Origin: Spirochaetales bacterium UBA1265
GTDB lineage: Bacteria; Spirochaetota; Spirochaetia; Sphaerochaetales; Sphaerochaetaceae
DNA: 15,881 nucleotides
Assembly (NCBI GenBank): GCA_002308475.1
Contig: DBVL01000023.1
Span: forward strand, 6,665 to 22,545
Reading direction: 5' to 3'
Position numbers and translations under genes: made by a program. Below the pieces are notes generated by a model. The model did not search any database and had not been told where the DNA came from. It worked only from the letters and a program-made list of their open reading frames with translations. Positions within the stretch are counted from its first letter, which is position 1. The number at the start of each line of letters is the position of its first letter. This document shows, one piece after another, positions 1-7,187 of the stretch.

Positions 1-24
1 CGGGTTCGAGCCCCGTAGATCTCG
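1..24 (+). tRNA. 3' end of a tRNA gene (identity unknown)
   Basis: The window opens inside the T arm of a tRNA. The T stem and loop (CGGG-TTCGAGC-CCCGT, its first base lying before the window) occupy 1-16, the 3' acceptor strand AGATCTC lies at 17-23, and the discriminator base is G24. The next bases are TAG, so the CCA end is not encoded and must be added by a nucleotidyltransferase. The anticodon is outside the window and the isotype cannot be given; a G discriminator would fit Trp, Ser, Asn, Asp or Gln among others. A strong terminator follows at once. Confidence 0.8.
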
Positions 25-30
25 TAGATG

Positions 31-66
31 AAAACCTTGTAACTGGATTGGTTACAAGGTTTTTTT
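31..66 (+). terminator. rho-independent terminator after the tRNA
   Basis: A perfect 13-bp inverted repeat, AAAACCTTGTAAC (31-43) and GTTACAAGGTTTT (51-63), encloses a 7-nt loop and runs into an uninterrupted T tract (60-66). This is a textbook intrinsic terminator and ends the tRNA transcript. Confidence 0.93.
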
Positions 67-375
67 GTTTTGTCCTTTAGAATCTGATCCCTCATGTTCA
101 TACAAATGAGTCCAAAATGTGGTCATCTGCATGACATATTCATGTAAACAACATCAAAAAACCCGGATTGTAGTGGAAACCACGCTAAAGAAAAGCCTTT
201 GTCATATCTTCAAACATAAATACTTATCACATAATATGCATAATCAGACAATAGTAGATATTTACTATAAAATAATTGTATTTATAACCGTATGTTACTG
301 TTCTATTGGCAAATTTTCACTATACTTGTTTGCAAACAAAGATATGACTATTAATGCTTGTCAAAGGACTGACAG
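67..375. other. gene-free AT-rich stretch
   Basis: No convincing gene is seen. An 86-codon open frame (119-379) crosses the stretch, but it lacks a ribosome site, has the composition of random AT-rich DNA and resembles no protein I know. The only structure noticed is the possible promoter and palindrome at 321-339 that precede the acyl-CoA ligase gene. Confidence 0.6.
321..339 (+). promoter_or_regulatory. possible -10 box and palindromic operator of the acyl-CoA ligase gene
   Basis: TATACT at 321-326 resembles a -10 box, but no good -35 box lies at the usual distance. It touches a perfect 14-bp palindrome, TTGTTTGCAAACAA (326-339), which would cover the transcription start. That position suits a repressor operator, for instance for a TetR- or LacI-type fatty-acid regulator, though no regulator gene lies in the window. 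The start codon is 36 bases further on and has its own Shine-Dalgarno AAAGGA at 363-368. Confidence 0.4.
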
Positions 376-2079
376 ATGAGTGAGACATGGCAGGAGCTTG
401 CTCCTTATAAAGGATCTTTCTTCAATGGGGAATGGCCCACTATAACAGAAATGTTCAACATAAGCCTTTCACGTTTTCCGGAAAGACCATGCTTTACAGT
501 ATATAGCCCTGAGAGAATCAGTTATTCTTACAGGGAAGTTCACACACTGGTACAGAATGCAGCTTCCGTCATGATTGAAAATGGAGTTGAAAAAGGTGAT
601 TGTGTACTTTTAAACGGAAAGAACTCCATCCAATGGGCAATAGGTTACCTTGCAGCAAACTACTGTGGAGCTGTAGTTGTTCCAATGGACAACCAGATGG
701 ACACAGACAGATGTCTTCAGTTTGCAGAATTTGCTGGCTGTTCCTACATTCTTGCAGATATAGATGTAATAGATAAGTTCAACAACTATGGTTTCCGTTT
801 TAAAAACCTTAAAGGAATGATGGGACTTCTCGGAGAGTCCGATAAGATAAAAAGCATAATGGATGCCAGAGCCTCAAAAGTTTTTGAGCATGTCAGAACT
901 ACAGACGAGGATCTGTCTGCCCTTCTTTTCACAAGCGGAACAACCGGAAACGAAAAGGCAGTCATGCTGACAAACAGAAACATAGTTTCCGACACTTACC
1001 TTGTTGCTGATGGAATGGGATGCACGGAGAAAGACACATTGTATGCCCTTCTCCCGTTACACCACAGCTACTGTTGCACAACAGTACTTCTGGAAGCCAT
1101 AAAGCATGGAGCTGAGTGCCTTTTCGGACATGGAATTATCATCAGCCATATTATTAAAGACTTAAAGAAAGGCCATGTAACCATTTTCATGGGAATACCG
1201 CTTCTGTATAACAAAATGCTTGCAGGAATTGAAAAAGGAATGGCAAAGAAAGGAGCCTTCGTGAACAGCATGCTTCATACCATGATGTCTGTAAACGGTT
1301 ACACAAAGCAGCACTTTGGGTTTGCCCCTTTCAAAGGATTCTTCAGAAAAAATATTCTTTCCCCTCTTGGACTTGAAAACAACAACTTCCTTATCTGCGG
1401 AGCTGGCCCTCTGGCCCCTGAGGTATTTGCAAAGTACAATCAGCTGGGACTGGATTTCATGCAAGGTTATGGCCTTACGGAGTGTGCACCAGTAGTTACA
1501 CTAAACCCAAAGGATCATTTTAAAACCGCCTCAATAGGAAAGGCTCTCAAGAATATGGATGTGATTATTGCAGATCCGGACGAGCACGGTGTAGGAGAAA
1601 TCAGGGTAAAGGGTCCGAATGTATCAAATGGATACTTCAAAGATGAAAAACACACTTCAGAGCTCTTTGACGAGAAAGGATACCTCAAGACAGGAGATCT
1701 TGGACGCGTTGATAAGGAAGGTTACTTCTTCATCTGCGGCAGAGCTAAAAACATAATTGTCACTGCAGGTGGTAAAAATGTTTACCCAGAAGAGATAGAA
1801 GACCATTTCCAGACAGACAGTGCTATAGAGCAGATAATGATCCGAGGATTCATGGAAGACAAGAGCGTGCCATCTGAGAAGATTGAAGCTGTCATCTATC
1901 CCTCTCCTGATTATTACAGAGGCTGGAAATCTGAAGAAATAGAAAAAGACATCAGAGAACACGTGAAGAATGTGAACTCAACCCTGCCATCCTACAAAAA
2001 GATAGAAAAGATCACAATCTTGAATGAAAGGATGAAAGAAACAACCACTAGAAAAATAAAAAGAAATACCGTAGCCTGA
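376..2079 (+). CDS. AMP-forming long-chain acyl-CoA ligase family protein
   Basis: This 567-residue protein belongs to the adenylate-forming (AMP-binding) superfamily. Such enzymes activate a carboxylic acid with ATP to an acyl-adenylate and pass it to coenzyme A in the cytoplasm. The phosphate-binding loop TSGTTG is at residues 186-191, the adenine/acyl motif GYGLTE at 364-369, and TGDLG near 440. The C-terminal subdomain ends in a TTTRKIKR segment that carries the expected catalytic lysine, so the enzyme looks complete. Overall pattern and length suit a fatty-acyl-CoA synthetase rather than an acetyl-CoA synthetase; the substrate is inferred. The start is set by AAAGGA at 363-368, seven bases upstream of ATG. 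It is monocistronic and converges with the next gene across a shared hairpin that overlaps its last codons. Confidence 0.88.
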   Translation: MSETWQELAPYKGSFFNGEWPTITEMFNISLSRFPERPCFTVYSPERISYSYREVHTLVQNAASVMIENGVEKGDCVLLNGKNSIQWAIGYLAANYCGAVVVPMDNQMDTDRCLQFAEFAGCSYILADIDVIDKFNNYGFRFKNLKGMMGLLGESDKIKSIMDARASKVFEHVRTTDEDLSALLFTSGTTGNEKAVMLTNRNIVSDTYLVADGMGCTEKDTLYALLPLHHSYCCTTVLLEAIKHGAECLFGHGIIISHIIKDLKKGHVTIFMGIPLLYNKMLAGIEKGMAKKGAFVNSMLHTMMSVNGYTKQHFGFAPFKGFFRKNILSPLGLENNNFLICGAGPLAPEVFAKYNQLGLDFMQGYGLTECAPVVTLNPKDHFKTASIGKALKNMDVIIADPDEHGVGEIRVKGPNVSNGYFKDEKHTSELFDEKGYLKTGDLGRVDKEGYFFICGRAKNIIVTAGGKNVYPEEIEDHFQTDSAIEQIMIRGFMEDKSVPSEKIEAVIYPSPDYYRGWKSEEIEKDIREHVKNVNSTLPSYKKIEKITILNERMKETTTRKIKRNTVA

Positions 2080-2093
2080 AAAATAGCTACGGT
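2068..2093. terminator. hairpin terminator between convergent genes
   Basis: ACCGTAGC (2068-2075) and GCTACGGT (2086-2093) form an 8-bp stem with a 10-nt loop that contains the TGA stop of the acyl-CoA ligase gene. The plus-strand tail GCTTTTAT is a modest U tract. On the minus strand the hairpin is followed by a T-rich run, so it can end the gene at 2108-3184 as well. Confidence 0.72.
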
Positions 2094-2107
2094 GCTTTTA
2101 TATGTTC

Positions 2108-3184
2108 TTACTTCAGTACAAAACTCATCCTGACAGGGTTATGGTCAGAATAAGAGAAGTGAAGATTCACAACCTCTGAACCTGTCACATGTATGTTTTC
2201 CGTAACAAGAAAGCCATCAACCGTAACCTGATAGACTGAGGGGCTGTACGGCTCATTCACATTTCTTACACTCGGAACAGGATTATTCTCATCAAAGGCA
2301 GCAACGAGGGACACATCCGTGTTGTCAAGCATACTCACAGGAAAGGGTTGTGACCATGGATAAGGCTCGTTCTCAACTCCAAACGGGCTACTGCCTCTAC
2401 CTGTCAGATCCTTGTTGAAGTCTCCGCCGGCTATGACCCAGTTTCCTTTCTCATACTCTTCCTGCATGATCTCTATCACCATCTCAAGCTGCTCTGTGGC
2501 TATGTTCCCATCTGCAGTGTAGGCAGACATATGCATGTTTATGAGCACAAGCTCTCCCCCACCCAAGACAGGGACACGTGAAATACTGAAACATCTGTCC
2601 AGATCAAGAATAACCCCCACACCCTTCTCAAGAGGAAACTGACGTCTGAGAGCACTTGAAACAGGAAATGCACTGAAGGTCATGATTCCTGACTTTGAGC
2701 TTCCATGTGGCTGATAGAACGGATAGAAGAGGAATGGAGAATCGTAGTTCTGGGCAAAGACAGAATAATAGGTTGGAAACGCTTCTGAAAGATAGGGTCT
2801 TTCGTCAATGTGATAGGTTCTTGTGGCATCAAAATCAACTTCCTGGAAAATGGCAAAATCAGCAGATGAGGAAGAAAGAAAAGCTTTTATATTCTGCAGA
2901 TTGGTATCCAGCCTTTCCTTACTCCATGCCCAAGACTCAACACCGCCATCCATAAAGAAGGTATAGTCACTCTCGTATGCACCATAACCAATGTTCCAAG
3001 TAAGAATCTCATACTCTTTTCCACTAACAAGAACCCTTTCCATACCGACAGACGGAGTATTCACGTCCAGAGAGAGGTTGTCATCTATTCTGTGGTAAGA
3101 AACAAAAACATAAATCAGATATGCAACAACAACCAGAAGAAGTGCTATTACAAGCTTAAGAATGAATTTCAACAGTTTTTTCAT
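2108..3184 (-). CDS. membrane-anchored endonuclease/exonuclease/phosphatase family protein
   Basis: This 358-residue protein has a lysine-rich N-terminus and one hydrophobic segment (about residues 8-29). By the positive-inside rule the catalytic domain should lie outside the cytoplasmic membrane. All core motifs of the Mg-dependent EEP fold are visible: TWNIGYG (Asn64), FQEVDFD (Glu115), NMHMSAY (His218), GGDFN (Asp255, Asn257) and the C-terminal SDHNP (Asp347, His348). Family members cleave phosphodiesters in nucleic acids, sphingomyelin or inositol lipids; the extracytoplasmic location favours a lipid, phosphate-ester or nucleic-acid scavenging role, but the substrate cannot be read from sequence. 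GAGGA six bases upstream of ATG supports the start. It is divergent from the cysteine hydrolase gene, 92 bases away. Confidence 0.85.
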   Translation of the reverse strand: MKKLLKFILKLVIALLLVVVAYLIYVFVSYHRIDDNLSLDVNTPSVGMERVLVSGKEYEILTWNIGYGAYESDYTFFMDGGVESWAWSKERLDTNLQNIKAFLSSSSADFAIFQEVDFDATRTYHIDERPYLSEAFPTYYSVFAQNYDSPFLFYPFYQPHGSSKSGIMTFSAFPVSSALRRQFPLEKGVGVILDLDRCFSISRVPVLGGGELVLINMHMSAYTADGNIATEQLEMVIEIMQEEYEKGNWVIAGGDFNKDLTGRGSSPFGVENEPYPWSQPFPVSMLDNTDVSLVAAFDENNPVPSVRNVNEPYSPSVYQVTVDGFLVTENIHVTGSEVVNLHFSYSDHNPVRMSFVLK

Positions 3185-3238
3185 ATGCTTTCCTCTTACA
3201 GGAAAAGTTTAATTGTTTTTCAAGACATGGTACAGTCT

Positions 3239-3267
3239 TTGTCTTAAGGGAGCATTGATAGTATAAT
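3239..3267 (+). promoter_or_regulatory. sigma70-type promoter placed for a leaderless mRNA
   Basis: TTGTCT (3239-3244), a 17-base spacer and a perfect TATAAT (3262-3267) end ten bases before the ATG at 3277. A start seven bases after the -10 box falls on A3274, which leaves a leader of about three bases. AAGGGAG at 3246-3252 is 24 bases from the ATG and would not be in the transcript. Confidence 0.75.
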
Positions 3268-3276
3268 GGTTTCACT

Positions 3277-3831
3277 ATGAAGAGAATTCTTATTGTTGTA
3301 GATGTCCAGAAGGACTTTGTGGATGGTTCTTTGGGTTCCGAAGAGGCGGTAAAGATTATTCCCGCAGTGCTTCAGGTAATCAAGGAAAACAGAAAGAACA
3401 ATGATTATCTTGTTTTCACCATGGACACCCATGGGGAGGACTATCTTGACACATTTGAAGGAAGACACCTACCCGTCTCCCACTGTATAAAAAATACTGA
3501 AGGCTGGTTTCTTGAGAAGAGCATAAGGAATCTGGGAGATTATGTTTTTGACACAAACTGCAGCATCCTGGAGAAACCGGGATTCGGCTGTCCGGCGCTG
3601 ATACAGACACTTCAAGAGATAGTTGGAGACCTGAGTAAGGAAAACTATGAGGTCACTCTCTGTGGTCTTTGCACAGATATCTGTGTGGCGGCAAATGCAA
3701 TCATGCTGAGAGCCCTCTATCCATCTATGAACATAAAGGTCCTTTCATCAGCCTGTGCAGGCTCCTCAGTCGACAAACATGAGGCAGCCCTGAAAATCTT
3801 CCAGGCCTGCCAGATTGAAGTGATTGACTGA
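3277..3831 (+). CDS. nicotinamidase-like cysteine hydrolase (isochorismatase superfamily)
   Basis: This 184-residue protein carries the full Asp-Lys-Cys triad of the isochorismatase/nicotinamidase fold: Asp9 in VVDVQKDF, Lys100 in LEKPGFG, and Cys136 in LCTDICV. Asp50, His52 and His69 are placed as a nicotinamidase metal site. The closest role is hydrolysis of nicotinamide to nicotinate for NAD salvage in the cytoplasm; other amidases of the fold remain possible. Start choice: an in-frame TAG at 3259-3261 rules out a longer protein, and MKRILIVVDVQ is the normal N-terminus of the family. There is no Shine-Dalgarno sequence, and the promoter box ends ten bases before ATG, so translation is probably leaderless. 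Its stop lies five bases from the stop of the convergent outer-membrane gene. Confidence 0.87.
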   Translation: MKRILIVVDVQKDFVDGSLGSEEAVKIIPAVLQVIKENRKNNDYLVFTMDTHGEDYLDTFEGRHLPVSHCIKNTEGWFLEKSIRNLGDYVFDTNCSILEKPGFGCPALIQTLQEIVGDLSKENYEVTLCGLCTDICVAANAIMLRALYPSMNIKVLSSACAGSSVDKHEAALKIFQACQIEVID

Positions 3832-3836
3832 TTATC

Positions 3837-4943
3837 TCAGATTGTCAAGGAAAGGCCACCAAAGCCCTCGAACCCATCTTCCCAAAGAATACCTGCGTCA
3901 ACACCGAATGAAATATTAAACAGATCAAAGGCGCGGAATCTTGTCCCTAATCCGAAAACCGGATCCGTGGAGTCTTCTATATCTGTGTAGTTTTCCCTGG
4001 TTTCAAACCAATGGACTCCGCCAAATGCTCTTATCTCCACGCTTTCATGGAGAGAATAGCCAGCTCCCGCTGTGTACCATACATCTTCTTTCCTAATTGA
4101 TGCATCATGATCCAACTCTCCAGTGTCATACATAACATTTACAAAACCTGTTTTGTTCTCATCAAAAGGAAGACGAATCTCATACATGGAATAGAGACCA
4201 TGGTTTGTAATATAGGTCGAGCCGGTCACAGCACTCTTGCTTCCATGAATCTTCTCAAAAGGATTTATAGAATAGACACCATAGCCAAAGTGGTTAAGAA
4301 GGTTTATTTTGTATGAGGCACTGAAAAAGCCAAAGTCCGAATCCATTCTGAGGTTCAGACCATGGTTTTCAAAACCGTCGTAGCTGTAAGTCAGAAACAC
4401 AGTGGACTCATTGCTGGCTTTCAGTCTACCTCCTGCTTCCACAACCCAATCATAGCCGGTTTTAGCGTAGACATAAGGAGATATCTTGGAATCAAGATAG
4501 CCTTCAACGCTTGCATTCAAAGCAAAACAATAGTCACTTGGATCATATGGAAGATGAACTTCAGTAATATGCATGAGCCTGTGTAGAGAATTCTGCATGA
4601 ACTCTCCTCCAAGGTTTCCCTTGATCTGCAGACCCATACCTGCATTTAAAACATAAAAATCATTAAATGAGAAAGATTTTATGACCCCAACAGTCAAAAG
4701 GTCATACCTGTAGTTATCCTGTTTAAAAGTGTAAGCATCCAGATCCGCATAAATATCATAGTCACCAAATTCAAAATCCAGATATAAACCATAGGTTTTG
4801 AAATCATCATCGTTCCTTGAAAGACCGCGGGAAAAAGAATCATTTCCTGTGCCGCCTTTAAACTGAAAACCATCTTTTCCGGCAAAAAGAAAAGCCGGAA
4901 CCAGCAATAATAAAGAAAAAATGAGCAAGATTGTTTTTTTCAT
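3837..4943 (-). CDS. outer-membrane beta-barrel protein, LpxR (lipid A deacylase)-like
   Basis: The 368-residue product begins with a Sec signal peptide (MKKT, a hydrophobic core, cleavage likely after LFA at 21). The rest shows alternating aromatic/polar strands with Asp/Asn/Gly turns, as in a transmembrane beta-barrel. Two places recall LpxR (DUF2219), the lipid A 3-O-deacylase family: GNDSFS at 33-38 with a following DDDFKTYG, and GGEFMQNSLH at 112-121, where His121 would match the catalytic histidine. These are my reading of motifs, not an alignment; an unrelated porin-like barrel is the alternative. It lies 26 bases after the MATE gene but has its own promoter and no Shine-Dalgarno sequence. 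An in-frame TAG just upstream fixes ATG 4943 as the start. Confidence 0.62.
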   Translation of the reverse strand: MKKTILLIFSLLLLVPAFLFAGKDGFQFKGGTGNDSFSRGLSRNDDDFKTYGLYLDFEFGDYDIYADLDAYTFKQDNYRYDLLTVGVIKSFSFNDFYVLNAGMGLQIKGNLGGEFMQNSLHRLMHITEVHLPYDPSDYCFALNASVEGYLDSKISPYVYAKTGYDWVVEAGGRLKASNESTVFLTYSYDGFENHGLNLRMDSDFGFFSASYKINLLNHFGYGVYSINPFEKIHGSKSAVTGSTYITNHGLYSMYEIRLPFDENKTGFVNVMYDTGELDHDASIRKEDVWYTAGAGYSLHESVEIRAFGGVHWFETRENYTDIEDSTDPVFGLGTRFRAFDLFNISFGVDAGILWEDGFEGFGGLSLTI

Positions 4944-4952
4944 ACTAAGAAA

Positions 4953-4980
4953 AGTATAGACCTTTTACTCTAATCTTCAA
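4953..4980 (-). promoter_or_regulatory. promoter of the LpxR-like gene, near-leaderless
   Basis: On the minus strand TTGAAG (4980-4975), a 16-base spacer and TATACT (4958-4953) stand nine bases before the ATG at 4943. The -35 box overlaps the last codons of the MATE gene. A start seven bases after the -10 box falls on an A at 4946, which leaves a three-base leader and no ribosome site. Confidence 0.6.
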
Positions 4981-6328
4981 ACTGCTTAAGGTCTTCTTTT
5001 TCTCTTGTTATGTTTCTTGCCCACTTATTACTGAAAAAGTACCTGAAAACAGCAGGCATTTTGACAAACTCATCGGTACAGAGAACCAGGTAAACAAGTT
5101 TAATGTCCAGTTTAAGCACAAAGGCAGCTATAAAACCGGCAGGAACAGCCCAACCCCACATAGATATAGTATCAACTATCAAACCAAAACGCGAGTTTCC
5201 ACCTGCCCTGAAGGTTCCTGCAATCAGAGGAGTGTTAATTGATGTACCCATTATATAGAAGCAGTTCACATGAAGCATAAACAGAAGGTAGTCATGTGCT
5301 GACTCAGTAAGATTTGCCCCGGCACTTATCAAAGGAGTGACAAGATAAATTATGAACCCGCCAAAGGCTCCAGCAAGAATTGCAAGAAGCAGAAGGATAC
5401 GGCTTGAGTCTATAGCCTCCTTCTCCTGACCAGAGCCAAGCTGCTGACCGAGAATAATTCCTGTGGCGCCCGCTATTCCGAAACTAAAGACACAACCAAG
5501 GTTTCTTACCACAGTCACAATTGCATTTGCAGCAACTGCATCACTGCTCCGGTGTCCGAGAATTACAGAGAACATGGAAAAAGCCAGGCCCCAGATAAAG
5601 TCATTTGCAATTGCAGGAAAACACATGCCCCTGAAATCTTTTTCAAGAATGCTGTCTGTCTTGAACACAAGAGAGGGAATAATCTTTATATCCGGGCTCC
5701 TGAAAGATATGAGAAGGCAGATCACCAGTTCAACTATTCTTGCCAAAGCTGTGGCTATGGCCACGCCACTGGCTCCCATTTTCAACGCAAAGATGAAAAA
5801 AGCATTAAGGCCTACATTCAGAACCAGTGTTATGGTTTCTGTAACAGTGCAGATAGAAACACGCCCGGCACTTCTAAAAGCAGCCAGAAAGGTATAGGAA
5901 AGACCCCATGCTACTATTCCCGGAGCAAAAAGTCTAAGATAGAGGGACCCCATCTCTATCAGAACCGGATCCGGAGTATAGATTCTCATAAGAAAAGAAG
6001 GAAAGAGCAGGCACAGGAGAGCCGCCACCCCGGAAAAAACAAGAGTGTATTTGTTTGCTATCCCCAAAGACCTGTTTATAGCATCCACATTTCCCTTACC
6101 CCAGTATTGGGAGCCCATCATGGTCATTCCGGTACCGGTTCCAAAGAGGAACCAGAAGAAAAGAGAAGTTATCTGAGTAGCCAGGGAAACAGCGGAGATT
6201 GAACTTTGACCCACCTGATTGAGCATGACCACATCCGCCATGTTCACAGCCGAATCCAAGACGTTCTGGATGACAATGGGGAAAGTCAGAACAGCAACGC
6301 GCCTATAAAAACCTTTCTCAATTCTCAT
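4970..6328 (-). CDS. MATE family multidrug/metabolite exporter
   Basis: This 452-residue polytopic membrane protein has the two-bundle, about twelve-helix pattern of MATE transporters (NorM/DinF type), which export drugs or metabolites against Na+ or H+. Recognisable segments are LTFPIVIQNVLDSAVNMADV at the N-terminus, GSQYWGKGN near residue 77 and the second-half repeat AIVTVVRNLG. The frame is open further upstream, but ATG 6328 fits best: it matches family N-termini, has CAGG seven bases upstream, and overlaps the alpha/beta hydrolase stop by 11 bases, which suggests coupled translation. As the last gene of the tight part of the T-box operon it may export a by-product of the salvage reactions; the substrate is unknown. 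Confidence 0.88.
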   Translation of the reverse strand: MRIEKGFYRRVAVLTFPIVIQNVLDSAVNMADVVMLNQVGQSSISAVSLATQITSLFFWFLFGTGTGMTMMGSQYWGKGNVDAINRSLGIANKYTLVFSGVAALLCLLFPSFLMRIYTPDPVLIEMGSLYLRLFAPGIVAWGLSYTFLAAFRSAGRVSICTVTETITLVLNVGLNAFFIFALKMGASGVAIATALARIVELVICLLISFRSPDIKIIPSLVFKTDSILEKDFRGMCFPAIANDFIWGLAFSMFSVILGHRSSDAVAANAIVTVVRNLGCVFSFGIAGATGIILGQQLGSGQEKEAIDSSRILLLLAILAGAFGGFIIYLVTPLISAGANLTESAHDYLLFMLHVNCFYIMGTSINTPLIAGTFRAGGNSRFGLIVDTISMWGWAVPAGFIAAFVLKLDIKLVYLVLCTDEFVKMPAVFRYFFSNKWARNITREKEDLKQFED

Positions 6329-7187
6329 TGAAAAACCTGACAGCCTCAGAAAAAGCCTTATCCATTGATGGAAGATCCACGTCATAAGGAATGCCATGAG
6401 TGCACTTCTCAAGATGTATGTGCTTTGAGTTTCTGATTTTTGAAACTATATCCTCACATAACCCCCTGCTTATAAGTGGGTCTTTTCCGCCTGAAAAAAC
6501 AAGAGTCTTTGTATTCAGAGAAGAAAGCGCATCATAGGAAGCTCTGAAGAGATTATCGGCATCCAGCAGTTTTTTAGGCGTCAGGAAAGACCAATACTCA
6601 GCACCCAGAGCCAGATCTGCCTCTACACCTGCCTCATACTCAAAATGGTACGAATCATCATGTTGCCATGGTATCTTCTTGCGTTTAACAAAGGGGCTTA
6701 TCAGCCTGAGCTGAGCACGTTGCTTGTCGGGGACAATGCCTTTCCCTATGGCCGGTGCGAACAGTACCATTTTCTTGATTGGAACCATCTCAGCACAGAG
6801 AACACAGAGGGCACAGCCCATGGAGTGTCCTGCAAGATAGAGGTTTTCCTCACCATATAAATCCGAAAGAACCTTGCAAAAATAGAAGGCTGCATCAAGC
6901 CACTGTTCATCATTTGACCTGTAGAAGTCTTTCCAAGTTGTCCCCATTCCGGGATTTCTCGGTACCCACACATCATAACCTGCCATATAGAGGCGTTTTG
7001 CAAAAGCGGCCATCTCCCCTGGGTACCCCTGGTAGCCCTGAAGGCAGAGTACAGCCTTTCTTTTCTCAGAATCATTATGAACAATCTTAAAAGACCTTGC
7101 GTTATCCTTCACTTCTCCCCTGTCCTTATAGAGGTCGGAAGGAATATCAAGACCCAGATCATAGTCAAACTTACCATCAAAATCCAT
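6318..7187 (-). CDS. alpha/beta hydrolase (carboxylesterase/lipase-like)
   Basis: This 289-residue cytoplasmic protein has a complete alpha/beta-hydrolase triad: Ser122 in the nucleophile elbow AGHSMG, Asp236 in SGGKDPL and His264 in CTHGIPYD. The region PGEMAAFAKRLYMAGYDVW followed by PRNPGMGTTW matches the Est30-like carboxylesterase and monoacylglycerol-lipase group, enzymes that cut esters or amides of medium-sized acyl groups. Oddly, the oxyanion-hole motif, usually HG, reads QG here (LCLQGYQG, Gln50). The longer open frame is rejected: ATG 7187 has GGAG six bases upstream and overlaps the M20 stop by 11 bases. Its position between the M20 peptidase and MATE genes suggests work on the same substrate pool, perhaps deacylation of conjugates. 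No signal peptide is present. Confidence 0.85.
   Translation of the reverse strand: MDFDGKFDYDLGLDIPSDLYKDRGEVKDNARSFKIVHNDSEKRKAVLCLQGYQGYPGEMAAFAKRLYMAGYDVWVPRNPGMGTTWKDFYRSNDEQWLDAAFYFCKVLSDLYGEENLYLAGHSMGCALCVLCAEMVPIKKMVLFAPAIGKGIVPDKQRAQLRLISPFVKRKKIPWQHDDSYHFEYEAGVEADLALGAEYWSFLTPKKLLDADNLFRASYDALSSLNTKTLVFSGGKDPLISRGLCEDIVSKIRNSKHIHLEKCTHGIPYDVDLPSMDKAFSEAVRFFNEN

Noticed and set aside
119..379. 86-codon open frame whose stop overlaps the acyl-CoA ligase start as ATGA
   Set aside because: No ribosome site, random-like AT-rich composition and no family resemblance; the following gene has its own Shine-Dalgarno sequence.
5552..6202. Plus-strand frame of 216 codons
   Set aside because: Antisense shadow of the MATE gene; no ribosome site and no recognisable domain.
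6329..6412. Upstream start for the MATE gene
   Set aside because: The extra 28 residues lie within the hydrolase gene and match no MATE N-terminus; ATG 6328 gives the usual coupled overlap.
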